The notes under the pieces are model-generated. The model was not told the DNA's origin. It was given only the letters and a program-made list of their open reading frames with translations, and did no database searches. The position numbers and the translations under genes are program-made. Below, one piece after another: positions 8,679-21,171 of a DNA stretch of 64,000 nt; the stretch's first letter is position 1; every line of letters starts with the position of its first letter. The DNA comes from Nocardia xishanensis NBRC 101358 (GTDB taxonomy: Bacteria > Actinomycetota > Actinomycetes > Mycobacteriales > Mycobacteriaceae), in the NCBI RefSeq assembly GCF_001613365.1, contig NZ_BDCF01000006.1, positions 124,001 through 188,000 of the forward strand, written 5' to 3'.

Positions 8679-9464
8679 GTGCTGTCCGACGCGGTACGAA
8701 CCGAACTCGCCGACGAACTCGCCCGGGCCGAGAACGATCGGGTCGCCATCGACCCGCTGGTCGCGCGGTACCCCGAGATCGACGTGGTCGACGCCTACGA
8801 GATCCAGTTGATCAACATCCGCCGCCGCCTCGACAGCGGCGCGCGCGTGGTCGGCCACAAGGTCGGGCTCTCGTCCAAGGCCATGCAGCAGATGATGGGA
8901 GTCGACGAGCCCGACTACGGTCACCTGCTCGCGGAAATGCAAGTGTTCGAAGATGTTCCGGTCGAGGCGGGTCGCTACCTTTTCCCGCGCGTCGAGGTCG
9001 AGGTCGGGTTCGTGCTCGGCGCCGACCTGCCTGGCGCGGACTGCACCGAGGAGGACGTGCTCGCCGCGACGGTCGCCTACGCGCCCGCGATCGAGCTGAT
9101 CGATTCCAGGATCAAGGACTGGAACATCGGCCTGTGCGACACCATTTCGGACAACGCGTCCTCGGCGGGCTACGTGCTCGGACCCGAGCGGGTCGCGCCG
9201 AAGGACATCGACATCAAGGCCATCGACGCGGTGCTCACCCGCAACGGCGAGGTGGTCGCCGAGGGGCGCAGCGACGCGGTGCTCGGCGACCCGGTCATCG
9301 CGGTGGCCTGGCTGGCGCGCAAGGTCGCCTCGTTCGGGGTGCGGCTGAAGAAGGGCGACGTCGTGCTGCCCGGCTCGTGCACCCGCGCCATCGATGCCCG
9401 TCCCGGTGACCAGTTCCTCGCCGAGTTCGCCGGACTCGGCTCGGTCCGACTGCATTTCACCTGA
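8679..9464 (+). CDS. hsaE: 2-hydroxyhexa-2,4-dienoate hydratase
   Basis: A 261-residue protein, the length of M. tuberculosis HsaE. It belongs to the fumarylacetoacetase/MhpD hydratase family: VVGHKVGLSSKAM near residue 57, metal-binding PRVEVEVGFVL near residue 105, and a C-terminal GSCTRAIDARPGD. It hydrates 2-hydroxyhexa-2,4-dienoate, the small product of HsaD, to 4-hydroxy-2-oxohexanoate for HsaF. GTG 8679 is chosen as start; GGAAGGAAAC lies just before it. The gene follows the flavoprotein by 1 nt. Confidence 0.92.
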   Translation: MLSDAVRTELADELARAENDRVAIDPLVARYPEIDVVDAYEIQLINIRRRLDSGARVVGHKVGLSSKAMQQMMGVDEPDYGHLLAEMQVFEDVPVEAGRYLFPRVEVEVGFVLGADLPGADCTEEDVLAATVAYAPAIELIDSRIKDWNIGLCDTISDNASSAGYVLGPERVAPKDIDIKAIDAVLTRNGEVVAEGRSDAVLGDPVIAVAWLARKVASFGVRLKKGDVVLPGSCTRAIDARPGDQFLAEFAGLGSVRLHFT

Positions 9465-9488
9465 GTCCACACAGAGCGCACCCGCCCC

Positions 9489-9540
9489 GCCGGCTTCGCC
9501 GGCTGCCAACCCCAGAGCCCACCCCGCCGGCTTCGCCGGC
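9489..9540. repeat. two identical GC-rich hairpins between hsaE and hsaG
   Basis: GCCGGCTTCGCCGGC occurs at 9489-9503 and again at 9526-9540, each preceded by CCCC. Each copy is a 6-bp palindromic stem with a TTC loop. The 99-nt spacer between hsaE and hsaG is long for this operon. The pair may act as an mRNA stability or partial-termination element. Confidence 0.65.
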
Positions 9541-9563
9541 CGCCATCTCCAAGGAGGCCAACC

Positions 9564-10472
9564 GTGTCCGACAGGACCGTAACCGCCGCGATCGTCGGGT
9601 CCGGCAATATCAGCACCGATCTGCTCTACAAGCTGCTGCGCTCGGACGTCATCGAGCCGCGCTGGATGATCGGCATCGATCCGGAGAGCGAGGGCCTGAA
9701 GCGGGCTCGCGGGCTCGGGCTGGAGACCTCGCACGAGGGTGTGGACTGGCTGCTCGGCCAATCCGAGCTGCCCGACCTGGTTTTCGAGGCCACCTCCGCT
9801 TACGTGCACCGCGCCGCCGCGCCGAGGTACGCCGAGGCGGGCATCCGTGCGGTCGACCTCACCCCGGCCGCGGTCGGTCCCGCCGTGGTGCCGCCGGTCA
9901 ACCTCGGCGCCAACCTGGACGCGCCGAACGTCAACATGATCACCTGCGGCGGCCAGGCCACCATCCCGATCGTGGCGGCCGTCTCGCGCGTCGTGCCGGT
10001 GCCCTACGCCGAGATCGTCGCCTCGGTGTCGTCGGTGTCCGCCGGACCGGGCACCCGTGCCAACATCGACGAGTTCACCAAGACCACCAGCCGCGGCGTC
10101 GAGACCATCGGCGGCGCGGAGCGCGGCAAGGCGATCATCATCCTGAACCCGGCCGAGCCGCCGATGATCATGCGCGACACCATCTTCTGCGCCATCCCGG
10201 AGGACGCCGACACCGACGCGATCGCCGACTCCATTCACCGGATGGTCGCCGACATCCAGCAGTACGTGCCCGGCTACCGCCTGCTGAACGAACCGCAGTT
10301 CGACGAGCCGTCGGTGGTATCGGGCGGTCTGGCGAAGGTCTCGGTCTTCGTCGAGGTCGAAGGCGCGGGCGACTTCCTGCCCCCGTACGCGGGCAACCTC
10401 GACATCATGACCGCCGCGGCCACCCAGGTCGGCGAAGTCATCGCAAAGCAGATCACGACGGCCCGGGTGTAA
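9564..10472 (+). CDS. hsaG: propanal/acetaldehyde dehydrogenase (CoA-acylating)
   Basis: A 302-residue protein (HsaG family about 303). It starts at GTG 9564 behind a strong AAGGAGG site at 9551. The NAD-binding N-terminus is [11 protein letters not shown], and the catalytic-cysteine region is [17 protein letters not shown] near residue 130. It converts propanal made by HsaF to propionyl-CoA, the two proteins forming a channelling complex. It stands between hsaE and hsaF as in M. tuberculosis (hsaE-G-F). Confidence 0.94.
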   Translation: MSDRTVTAAIVGSGNISTDLLYKLLRSDVIEPRWMIGIDPESEGLKRARGLGLETSHEGVDWLLGQSELPDLVFEATSAYVHRAAAPRYAEAGIRAVDLTPAAVGPAVVPPVNLGANLDAPNVNMITCGGQATIPIVAAVSRVVPVPYAEIVASVSSVSAGPGTRANIDEFTKTTSRGVETIGGAERGKAIIILNPAEPPMIMRDTIFCAIPEDADTDAIADSIHRMVADIQQYVPGYRLLNEPQFDEPSVVSGGLAKVSVFVEVEGAGDFLPPYAGNLDIMTAAATQVGEVIAKQITTARV

Positions 10473-10484
10473 GGAGCATTCCCC

Positions 10485-11522
10485 ATGGCTTATTCAGCAG
10501 AACTCGATATCCGCGTCACCGATACTTCGCTGCGCGACGGCTCGCATCACAAGCGCCACCAGTTCACCGCCACCGAGGTGCGCGACATCGTCGCCGCGCT
10601 CGACGGCGCGGGCGTTCCGGTGATCGAGGTGACCCACGGCGACGGGCTCGGCGGGTCCTCGTTCAACTACGGCTTCTCCAAGACCCCCGAACAGGAACTG
10701 GTGAAGATCGCCGCCGAGACGGCCACCCAGGCCAAGATCGCGGTGCTCATGCTGCCCGGCGTCGGCGTCAAGGAGGACATCAAGGTCTCCCAGGACAACG
10801 GCGCGTCCATCTGCCGCATCGCCACCCACTGCACCGAGGCCGACGTCTCCATCCAGCACTTCGGGCTCGCCCGCGAACTCGGGCTGGAAACCGTCGGCTT
10901 CCTGATGATGTCGCACACCCAGCCGCCCGAGGTGCTCGCCAAGCAGGCGCGCATCATGGCCGACGCGGGGTGCCAATGCGTGTACATCGTCGATTCCGCG
11001 GGAGCCCTTGTCCTCGAACAGGTTTCCGAGCGCGTCGCGGCCGTCGTCGCGGAACTCGGTAGCGATGCCCAGGTCGGTTTCCACGGTCACGAGAACCTCG
11101 ATCTCGCCGTGGCGAACTCCATCTACGCCATCCGCGCGGGCGCCACCCAGATCGACGGCAGCGCACGACGTTTCGGCGCGGGCGCGGGCAACACGCCGGT
11201 CGAGGCGCTGGTCGGCGTCTGCGACAAGCTCGGCATCAGCACCGGCATCGATTTCTTCGCCATCGCCGACGCCGCCGAGGACGTGGTCCGCCCTGCCATG
11301 CCGCAGGAATGCCTGCTGGATCGCCAGGCCCTGATGATGGGCTACGCCGGTGTCTACTCCAGCTTCCTCAAGCACGCCGAGCGGCAGGCCGAACGCTACG
11401 GCGTCTCCGCCGCCGAGATGCTCGTTCGCGCGGGCAAGCGCAAGCTCGTCGGCGGTCAAGAGGACCAGCTCATCGACATCGCGCTGGAATTGCAGCGCGA
11501 ACAGCGGGCCGTCTCCGCCTGA
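10485..11522 (+). CDS. hsaF: 4-hydroxy-2-oxohexanoate aldolase
   Basis: A 345-residue DmpG-type aldolase. [14 protein letters not shown] near residues 14-27 carries the catalytic Arg and Asp and the His residue of the family, and [12 protein letters not shown] near residue 200 has the metal-binding His-x-His. It cleaves 4-hydroxy-2-oxohexanoate to pyruvate and propanal, which HsaG then uses. It starts 12 nt after hsaG with AAGGAG upstream and ends the plus-strand unit. Confidence 0.95.
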   Translation: MAYSAELDIRVTDTSLRDGSHHKRHQFTATEVRDIVAALDGAGVPVIEVTHGDGLGGSSFNYGFSKTPEQELVKIAAETATQAKIAVLMLPGVGVKEDIKVSQDNGASICRIATHCTEADVSIQHFGLARELGLETVGFLMMSHTQPPEVLAKQARIMADAGCQCVYIVDSAGALVLEQVSERVAAVVAELGSDAQVGFHGHENLDLAVANSIYAIRAGATQIDGSARRFGAGAGNTPVEALVGVCDKLGISTGIDFFAIADAAEDVVRPAMPQECLLDRQALMMGYAGVYSSFLKHAERQAERYGVSAAEMLVRAGKRKLVGGQEDQLIDIALELQREQRAVSA

Positions 11523-11716
11523 CCGAAGCGACCGGCCCGCGGGTGGTTCGCCACCGCTCGCGGGCCCGGTCGCGGGACCGCCGACGTCGGTTCGCCGAAG
11601 CGTTCGGCGGTCGAATTCCGCTGCTGTTTCTGGACAGTCGGACGCCGAGCGCCTGCCATCGCACGCACGATCTCCTACTATTGGGCACACAATGTCCGGT
11701 GAATCGGGGTGCGAAA

Positions 11717-12523
11717 GTGACCGACAGCTCCAATGTGATCGATCAGTCCAAGCCCAGCATCGCTCGGGTCTACGACTATCTGCTCGGCGGTAAGGACTAC
11801 TACCCGGTCGACCAGGAGATCGGCGACCACTTCAAGAACAACCTCCCCGGCTCGGTGGTGATCGCCACGTCCAACCGGCAGGTATTGGTCCGCGCCGTAA
11901 GCGAACTCGCTCAGGCGGGCCTGCGGCAGTTCATCGATCTCGGCAGCGGTCTACCCACCGCCGACAACGTGCACCAGGTCGCCCAACGGCACGCCCCCGA
12001 TGCCAAGGTGGCCTACGTCGACAACGACCCCATCGTGCTGGCGCACGGGCGCGCGCTGCTGGCGTCCGACGAGCGGACGGCCGTCATCCAGGCCGATGTT
12101 CGCGAGCCCAAGACGATTCGCGAGCATCCCGATGTCACCGGGCTGATCGATTTCGATCAGCCCGTCGCCGTCATCTTCAGCGCCATCCTGCATCACCTCA
12201 ACGACGACGAGGATCCCGCCGACGTCGTTCGCTTTTGGAGCGATCAAATACCTTCTGGCAGTGCGGTATTCATTTCGCATTTCCGCTCGGGGCACAACGC
12301 CGAGACGGCGGCGGTCGAGGCGAAGTTGCAGGCCACCTTCGGGCGCGGGCGCTGGCGCACCGACGAGGAGATCGCTGCGCTGTTCGGCGATCTGGAGATC
12401 CTCGAGCCAGGTGTCGTCCCGGTCTCGCAGTGGCGGCCCGAGCCCGTCAAAGGTCCGACCTCTGTTCGCGAACTCACGGTATGGGAGCAGCTCATCGTCG
12501 CGGGCTTGGCTCGGAAGCCGTAG
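11717..12523 (+). CDS. SAM-dependent methyltransferase, PF04672 family
   Basis: A 268-residue protein with the start pattern of the actinobacterial PF04672 family (SIARVYDYLLGGKDYYPVD, residues 12-30). It has the SAM site DLGSGLPT near residue 76, AYVDNDPIVL near residue 104, and a late AILHHL. The substrate is unknown for most members. GTG 11717 is chosen; GTG 11699 in frame is also possible. It is separate from the hsa operon, with nearly 200 nt between, and there is no sign that it belongs to steroid metabolism. Confidence 0.85.
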   Translation: MTDSSNVIDQSKPSIARVYDYLLGGKDYYPVDQEIGDHFKNNLPGSVVIATSNRQVLVRAVSELAQAGLRQFIDLGSGLPTADNVHQVAQRHAPDAKVAYVDNDPIVLAHGRALLASDERTAVIQADVREPKTIREHPDVTGLIDFDQPVAVIFSAILHHLNDDEDPADVVRFWSDQIPSGSAVFISHFRSGHNAETAAVEAKLQATFGRGRWRTDEEIAALFGDLEILEPGVVPVSQWRPEPVKGPTSVRELTVWEQLIVAGLARKP

Positions 12524-12619
12524 ACGAATTGCCCTCATTTACAACATTGCTCATTCAATCGGCGGCGCGCGGCGGGTAGCGTCGACTCCGCGCTACCTGT
12601 CGAACGAGACCTAGGACGG

Positions 12620-12769
12620 ATGATGAAGCGAAACCTGAACTGCCCCTGCGGCGAAGCCATCGTCGGGACCGACGAGGACGATCTCGTCGCGAAGACGCAG
12701 GCGCATCTGGCGGCGAACCACCCGGGGCACGAGTACTCGCGCGACGAAATTCTCTTCATCGCCTACTGA
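12620..12769 (+). CDS. DUF1059-like small protein
   Basis: A 49-residue protein with CPCGE at residues 8-12, an acidic middle (TDEDDLVAKTQAHL) and NHPGHEYSRDEI near the end. This is the pattern of the short DUF1059 proteins. The function is unknown; the two cysteines could bind a metal. A second ATG at 12623 is equally possible. The gene stands alone between the methyltransferase and a non-coding remnant. Confidence 0.65.
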   Translation: MMKRNLNCPCGEAIVGTDEDDLVAKTQAHLAANHPGHEYSRDEILFIAY

Positions 12770-12771
12770 TT

Positions 12772-12906
12772 CGGTTCATCTACCGGCGCGGGAAGATCGA
12801 CCTCGCGGTGCCGTACATCGACGGGGCGAACCGGTACTTGCGCAAGAACAACGCGGCGGGGACTCCGGGTCGTTCCGGCGGCTGGTACCGGCTGCCCGAG
12901 ATGTGA
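12772..12906 (+). pseudogene. possible remnant of a gene's 3' end
   Basis: Directly after the DUF1059 gene one frame reads like natural protein (RFIYRRGKIDLAVPYIDGAN, then NRYLRKNN and GGWYRLPEM) and ends with TGA at 12904-12906. It has no ATG start; a GTG at 12808 would leave about 32 residues. I do not recognise the parent family. It may be the tail of a deleted gene or a very small gene. Confidence 0.3.
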
Positions 12907-12932
12907 GCGCCGGATTCTCACCGCGGGTTCGT

Positions 12933-13331
12933 TCAAGCGTGGCGAGCCTTCCGCTCCCCCTCGTCGGCAGGCGGTGGGGCGGTGCGGCGAGCCCGTTTTC
13001 CACGAGCGATTTCGGTGGCGAGGGCGTCGAGGGGCTGGGTGAACTGGTGGAGAGGTTCGGTCAGCGCGGTCAGCCAGGCGATGGCCGCTTCCGCGCCCGC
13101 GGGATCGAGGGCGTACAGGCGACGGGTGCCCTCGGCACGCACGATCACCAGCTCGGCGTCGCGCAGCACCTTCAGATGCTGGGAGACGCCGGGCTGGGAG
13201 ATCGAGGTGTGCCGCTGCACCGCGGCGACCACCGCGCCTGCGGGCTGCTCGCCCGCCGCGACCAGTTCGAGAATGTAGCGGCGGATCGGATCGCCGAGCG
13301 CCTCGAAGATCTTCGCCGGAGAAGCGGCCAT
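12933..13331 (-). CDS. ArsR-family transcriptional regulator
   Basis: A 132-residue winged-helix protein: ALGDPIRRYILELV at residues 10-23, recognition helix near QPGVSQHLKVLRDAELV, and a wing with GTRRLYAL. It has no cysteine pair typical of metal sensors. Its ATG overlaps the stop of the SRPBCC gene by 1 nt, a common pairing in which the ArsR protein controls the SRPBCC gene. The C-terminus is long and basic. Confidence 0.88.
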   Translation of the reverse strand: MAASPAKIFEALGDPIRRYILELVAAGEQPAGAVVAAVQRHTSISQPGVSQHLKVLRDAELVIVRAEGTRRLYALDPAGAEAAIAWLTALTEPLHQFTQPLDALATEIARGKRARRTAPPPADEGERKARHA

Positions 13332-13987
13332 CAGGATTCGGCGCCGTCCTCGGGCTCGGTGGTGTAGAAGGTGATCGTCTGGTTCGCGGCCGTGATCGCC
13401 GCGGTCGGGTCGTCGCCGTCCGCCACCGCCGCGTCCGCCCACCCTTCGGCCGCCGTCCTGATGAACGCGATGCCCTCGGGAGTCGTGTGGAAGGTCAGCA
13501 CCTCGGCTGGGTCGAGCACCGCCGAACTCGCCAAGTGCAGACCGAGACCCATCAGCGCGAGATCCCAGCCGACGCCGACGGCTCCCGGACCGTACTGCGC
13601 CCAGAACTCGGGATCCACCGGCGCTTCGTGCTCCAGTTGCAGCAGCGTCCCGTCCCCGCTCGGGCTCAGCGTGACCGTCAGCCAGGACACCCGCGGCCCC
13701 ATCTCCCAGGTCACCGCGAACCGCCGCGGCGCCTCGCACTCCTCGATCACCCCGTTCGCGTTCCCCTCGAGCTGATACCGCCCACCAATCTCCAGCTCCC
13801 CGCTCACCGGCAGAAACCACCGCGGAATCCGCGCGCTGTTCGTCAACGCGTCCCACAGATCGGCCTGATCGGTCGGATAACTCCGCCGAGCCACCGCGAT
13901 CCGCGTCGCCTCCCCATCCCTGGCCCCACTCCGAACCTCACGAACCACAAGCCCGGCGATCCCGGCCGGATCGGTCAACAAAGGCAC
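13331..13987 (-). CDS. SRPBCC (AHSA1-like) protein
   Basis: A 218-residue START/AHSA1-fold protein: DLWDALTNSARIPRWFLPVS near residue 42, GGRYQLEGNANG, then PRRFAVTWEMG. GTG 13987 is preferred to the ATG at 14029 because AAGGAGGT lies at 13992-13999. Proteins of this fold bind hydrophobic ligands; no specific ligand is evident. It is the first gene of a two-gene unit with the ArsR regulator. Confidence 0.82.
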   Translation of the reverse strand: MPLLTDPAGIAGLVVREVRSGARDGEATRIAVARRSYPTDQADLWDALTNSARIPRWFLPVSGELEIGGRYQLEGNANGVIEECEAPRRFAVTWEMGPRVSWLTVTLSPSGDGTLLQLEHEAPVDPEFWAQYGPGAVGVGWDLALMGLGLHLASSAVLDPAEVLTFHTTPEGIAFIRTAAEGWADAAVADGDDPTAAITAANQTITFYTTEPEDGAES

Positions 13988-14231
13988 AACTACCTCCTTG
14001 GATAAGTGTGAACTTATATTAGACCACACGCCCGTGGTTCGCAGTGGGAAGTCGACGCCAGGGCGCTCCGAGTGTGTTGCCGACGGCGGTTGGTCGCCGA
14101 GGCGCCGAATCGCCGACGGCCCAGTTCAATTCGGGACGGGCCGCCTTGGCGTCGAAGGGAGGGCGGCGCAGGGCTGCCGTCGACGAGAGATCTTGGCTGG
14201 CTGTCCTAGGCCGCGGTTGAGACCTCGCGGG

Positions 14232-14810
14232 CTACGCGTCCTGCCGCTGCCAGCCGCGCACGAAGACGCGCATGAGTGCGGGGTATACCAGCGTGTATCG
14301 GAACGGTGCGATCGCGGCCATGTACAGCTTTCCGAAGAGTCCGTTCGGCTTGACCAGCACCGCCATCTGCCCGCGGTAACCGCCGGATTCGTCGGGGACC
14401 CAGCCGATGTGCATCACCGCGTGGACGGTGCGGTTGGCCATCTCGGCCGCCCACTCGTCGTCGGTGAGATACACCGAGGTGAACGGGAACCCCTCGGTGT
14501 CGGGGCCGCGCGGGCCGTCGCGCAGGTCGTCGGGCAGCCGTTCGCGCAGCGAGGCGACTCGGGCGCCCACCGTCGAGTCGGCGTCGTCCCAGCCGAGCAG
14601 CGCGCCCAGTTTCCAGCGGATGTCGAACAGGACGCGGAAGACCAGCGGTTGCGGGGTGTCGCCGCCGGTCGTGATGAGCCGCACCAGACGCGGCAGGTCG
14701 TCCGGGCCGCCGGGCGTCGGCAGCGCCCACACGTCCTCCAGCGTGAAATCGGGGGCGATCTCGTGGATGCGCCACGGGCGCTCGGTGTGCGCGGTGTTGG
14801 AGATCTTCAT
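14232..14810 (-). CDS. DUF2867 protein
   Basis: A 192-residue protein starting at ATG 14810. It shows the DUF2867 pattern: an N-terminal APDFTLEDVWALP, WKLGALLGWDD near residue 87, and HIGWVPDESGGYRGQMAVLV near residue 150, then a hydrophobic helix. Function is unknown. It follows the ABM-like gene by 13 nt and is divergent from a TetR gene, which probably controls both. Confidence 0.75.
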   Translation of the reverse strand: MKISNTAHTERPWRIHEIAPDFTLEDVWALPTPGGPDDLPRLVRLITTGGDTPQPLVFRVLFDIRWKLGALLGWDDADSTVGARVASLRERLPDDLRDGPRGPDTEGFPFTSVYLTDDEWAAEMANRTVHAVMHIGWVPDESGGYRGQMAVLVKPNGLFGKLYMAAIAPFRYTLVYPALMRVFVRGWQRQDA

Positions 14811-14823
14811 CTCTGCCTCGCTC

Positions 14824-15111
14824 TCAGGACAGGGAACGGAGTCGGATGATTTCGCGCGGGCGTCGCTCGCGGGCATCGAAGGCGACGTCGACATCCGCGG
14901 TCTCGATGGCTGCGTAGGTCGCGGCGACCGCTTCGTCGGATGCCCACTCGACCGTCGATATGACGGCGTCGCCCGCCTCGTCGGCCCAGTAGGTCGCGGA
15001 CAGGCAGCCCGGCGTCGCTCGCATCACCGCGGCGACCTGCCGCACGCGGGCGACGAAATCCTCGAAGTGTGCGGCCTCCGGATAGTGCACGGCGATCATG
15101 CCGACCGTCAT
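14824..15111 (-). CDS. antibiotic-biosynthesis-monooxygenase-like small protein
   Basis: A 95-residue dimeric alpha-beta barrel protein: FEDFVARVRQVAAVMRATPG followed by SATYWADEAG and VEWASDEAVAATY. This is the ABM-like fold, whose members act on small aromatic or quinone compounds or have no known activity. It is the promoter-proximal gene of the unit opposite the TetR gene. Confidence 0.7.
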   Translation of the reverse strand: MTVGMIAVHYPEAAHFEDFVARVRQVAAVMRATPGCLSATYWADEAGDAVISTVEWASDEAVAATYAAIETADVDVAFDARERRPREIIRLRSLS

Positions 15112-15143
15112 GCCGGCCTCCTCTCGTGACAGCCGACGGCATT

Positions 15144-15192
15144 GTCAATTGACTTATGCCGCAACGGCTTTCAAATATACGATAGCGTATAT
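15144..15192. promoter_or_regulatory. palindromes in the ABM/TetR intergenic region
   Basis: ATATACG-ATAG-CGTATAT at 15175-15192 is a perfect 7-bp inverted repeat and the best operator candidate for the TetR protein encoded at 15249. A second palindrome, GTCAATTGAC, lies at 15144-15153, nearer the ABM gene and possibly overlapping its promoter. Confidence 0.65.
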
Positions 15193-15248
15193 AACCGATC
15201 GTAGACCGCCGCGAGGGCGATGTCGACACCCTCGGCGATACTGAAGTC

Positions 15249-15809
15249 ATGGTCGCCGTCACACGGACACCCCGAAGCCGATGGATCGAGCAGGGGCTCA
15301 CCGCCCTCGCGGCGGGCGGCCCGGACGCCGTGCGAATCGAGGTCATCGCCTCGGAACTCGGCGTCACCAAGGGCGGGTTCTACGGGCACTTCGCCGACCG
15401 GAACGCCCTGCTGGAGGAGATGCTCGACACCTGGGAGCGCGAGAGCGTCGAGGCGGTGATCGAGCAGGTCGAAGAGGAAGGCGGCGACGCGCGGACGAAG
15501 ATCCAGCGCGCGGGCCTGCTCACCTTCTCCGACGATCGCCTGCGGCCGATCGACCTGGCCGTGCGCGACTGGGCCCGCCGCGACCCGGCGGTCGCCGAGC
15601 GCCTGCGACGAGTGGACAACGAGCGGATGGGCTATCTACGGAGGCTGTTCGGCACCTACTGCACCGACCCCGACGAGATCGAAGCACGCAGCATGCTCGC
15701 CTTCTGTCTCGCCGTGGGCAAACACCTGTTGGCCGCCGACCACGGCGATCGCAGTCGTCGCGAGGTGGTCGCCCTGGCGTCGGCCTTCTTGCTCGAACCC
15801 AAGCGCTGA
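15249..15809 (+). CDS. TetR-family regulator
   Basis: A 186-residue protein with an N-terminal TetR helix-turn-helix (VRIEVIASELGVTKGGFYGHFADRNALL in two parts, residues 28-55) and a ligand domain with TYCTDPDEIEARSMLAF. It is divergent from the ABM-DUF2867 unit, with palindromes between them, so control of that unit and of itself is likely. The ligand is unknown. Confidence 0.9.
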   Translation: MVAVTRTPRSRWIEQGLTALAAGGPDAVRIEVIASELGVTKGGFYGHFADRNALLEEMLDTWERESVEAVIEQVEEEGGDARTKIQRAGLLTFSDDRLRPIDLAVRDWARRDPAVAERLRRVDNERMGYLRRLFGTYCTDPDEIEARSMLAFCLAVGKHLLAADHGDRSRREVVALASAFLLEPKR

Positions 15810-15871
15810 CGGCCACGGAGGCGGGACGACAGAGCGCAGCCACCTATAGCCATAGGAGCTACATTCGGGCA

Positions 15872-16135
15872 ATGAAGCTGATTTCGCAGCGCGAGTTCCA
15901 CGCCGATTCCGCGGCGGTGATGGACGCGGTCGAGGCTGGTGAGACCTTTCGAGTGACGCGAAACGGTATCGAGGTCGCCGAACTGCGACCGGTCGGCCCA
16001 AAGCGGCGTCGCACGGCCGAGGAGCTGGTAGCCCGGCACCGCGTGCTGCCACAGGTGGACTACGCCGTGATGCGCCGCGAGGCGGAGGAATTCTTTGGAT
16101 CCGCGGGAACGGTCGCGCTGCGCTGGGGTTCGTAG
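15872..16135 (+). pseudogene. Phd-type antitoxin with damaged C-terminus
   Basis: The N-terminal part (ISQREFHADSAAVMDAVEAG, then FRVTRNGIEVAELRP) is a normal Phd/YefM antitoxin. The usual C-terminal toxin-binding tail stops at EEFFG near residue 76. The last 11 residues (SAGTVALRWGS) are encoded by DNA that reads as the YdeI gene on the other strand. No PIN or Doc toxin follows. The layout fits a deletion that removed the antitoxin tail and the toxin. The start at 15872 has AGGAG upstream. DNA-binding activity could remain. Confidence 0.7.
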
Positions 16136-16497
16136 GCGGCGAACCACCGCCCGTCGGCGCGCGCCGCGCGAACCGCGGCCCATCCCGGTTCGCGCAGCCG
16201 CCCCGTGGCGATCAACGCCTCCACTTTGCCGACATTGACCAACGACCACGGGCTCTTCGGCCGGCGCGGGGAATAGCGCTGGAGGAAGTGGTCCGCATCG
16301 AGACCTCGGCGGTGGCTGTCGATCCAGCCGTAGCAGAGCGCCCCGTCGAGCGCCTCGGTGATGGTGATCGTGGCGCCGGACGCGTGCTTCTTCGCGATCT
16401 TCAGCCAGACCTCGGTCGACCGATCGTGGTTGGCCGCGAGCCATGCCTCCCACTGCGTGGAGTCGGCGAAATCATATATCTGGGTGAGCTGGTTCAT
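16060..16497 (-). pseudogene. YdeI/OmpD-associated family protein, C-terminally truncated
   Basis: The N-terminal 125 residues are a good YdeI-family match (STEVWLKIAKKHASG, ALDGALCYGWIDSHRRG, FLQRYSPRRPKSPWS, KVEALIATGRL). After ATVPAD, where the family continues for roughly 60 residues, the frame enters antisense antitoxin DNA and stops. The break is near 16098-16101. ATG 16497 follows a CCGGAGA site. The family has been linked to tolerance of stress or bacteriocins; this copy is probably inactive. Confidence 0.72.
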
Positions 16498-16633
16498 CGT
16501 GGTCTCCGGGGGTGCGAATGGGGGGCTGACCTCGATCATCCGGACATAAGTGCTCACCGATTGAGCAGTTTGTTACCCAACTCGCGCGGCGGGGCCCTTG
16601 TGCCGCCCGAAGACCGCGGAGTAGACGTCAGTC

Positions 16634-17392
16634 ATGAGCAGCATTCTTGTGACCGGAGGAACCGGGGCGTTGGGCAGGCACATCGTGTCGCTGCTGCGCG
16701 AGGGAGGGCACGACGTTCGAGTACTCTCGCGCCGCCCGGGCGCGGGCACACACATCGGCGACCTGCGGACGGGCGAAGGCGTGGCGGAGGCTGTCGCCGG
16801 CGTGGACGCCGTGGTGCACGCGGCCTCGGATTTCCGCAAGTTCGGCGGACCCGATATCGAGCAGACTCGCAATCTGCTCGCGGCCTCGACGGGCGTCGGG
16901 CACCTGCTGTACGTCTCGATCGTCGGCATCGATCGCATCCCGTTCCGCTACTATCGCAACAAGCTCAGCTGCGAGCAGCTGATCACCGAAAGCGGTGTCC
17001 CGCACACGATTCTGCGTGCGACGCAGTTCCACGAGCTGATCGCCGCCATGCTGCAGAGCGTGGAACGTCTGCCGATCGCACCGCTGCCGTTGGACTTCCG
17101 CTTCCAGCCGGTCGCCGCGGTGGACGTCGCGGCGCGCGCCGCCGAGCTGATCCAAGGGCCGCCGCTGGGGCGCGCCCCCGATTTCGGCGGTCCCGAGGTC
17201 CTGACCATGGCGGAGCTGGCCGACGCGTGGCGCGCCGTCCGGTCGCGCCCGCGCCGGATCGTCCGGCTGCCGTTGCCGGGAAGAGTGGCCCGTGCCTTCC
17301 GCGCCGGTTACAACACCTGCCCCGACCACACCGATGGTGTGCAGAAGTGGGCGCAGTACGCCGCGACCGCGGAAGGGAACGCCTACTTCTGA
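16634..17392 (+). CDS. NAD(P)-binding SDR-like protein (NmrA/atypical SDR)
   Basis: A 252-residue Rossmann protein: VTGGTGALGRHIV at residues 6-18, ADAVVHAASD-type strand near residue 58, and YVSIVGIDRIPFRYYRNK near residue 97, where Y and K of the extended SDR site appear. Its nearest type is the NmrA/ycfH-like atypical SDRs that act on nucleoside-linked or redox substrates. It stands alone, divergent from the YdeI fragment and convergent with hsaB. Confidence 0.82.
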   Translation: MSSILVTGGTGALGRHIVSLLREGGHDVRVLSRRPGAGTHIGDLRTGEGVAEAVAGVDAVVHAASDFRKFGGPDIEQTRNLLAASTGVGHLLYVSIVGIDRIPFRYYRNKLSCEQLITESGVPHTILRATQFHELIAAMLQSVERLPIAPLPLDFRFQPVAAVDVAARAAELIQGPPLGRAPDFGGPEVLTMAELADAWRAVRSRPRRIVRLPLPGRVARAFRAGYNTCPDHTDGVQKWAQYAATAEGNAYF

Positions 17393-17399
17393 ACCGGCC

Positions 17400-21018
<3,619 letters not shown>

Positions 21019-21031
21019 TTGCCTCTGAGAC

Positions 21032-21045
21032 TAGAACAGGTTCTT
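21032..21045. promoter_or_regulatory. KstR-type operator before hsaA
   Basis: TAGAACAGGTTCTT fits TnnAACnnGTTnnA except for the last base. The same 14 nt recur at 56976-56989. It lies just upstream of hsaA on the minus strand. Confidence 0.75.
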
Positions 21046-21134
21046 ATTTCTGTCGAGAACCGGCGTTCATCGCAGGTCCCGAATGGACATGCGCAGGAAG
21101 TGACCCGAATCGCTGGCATGGAACGCGACATTTT

Positions 21135-21148
21135 TGTAACGTGTTCTA
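21135..21148. promoter_or_regulatory. KstR-type operator before kshA
   Basis: TGTAACGTGTTCTA fits TnnAACnnGTTnnA at all fixed positions and lies 23 nt before the kshA start. Each divergent unit (hsaADCB and kshA) thus has its own site. Confidence 0.8.
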
Positions 21149-21171
21149 GTACAGAAGGAGGAGGAATCGCG

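Noticed and set aside
5222..8749. A 1175-codon minus-strand frame covering kstD and more.
   Set aside because: The kstD part starts naturally at 6937; upstream codons are antisense to the flavoprotein and cross its promoter.
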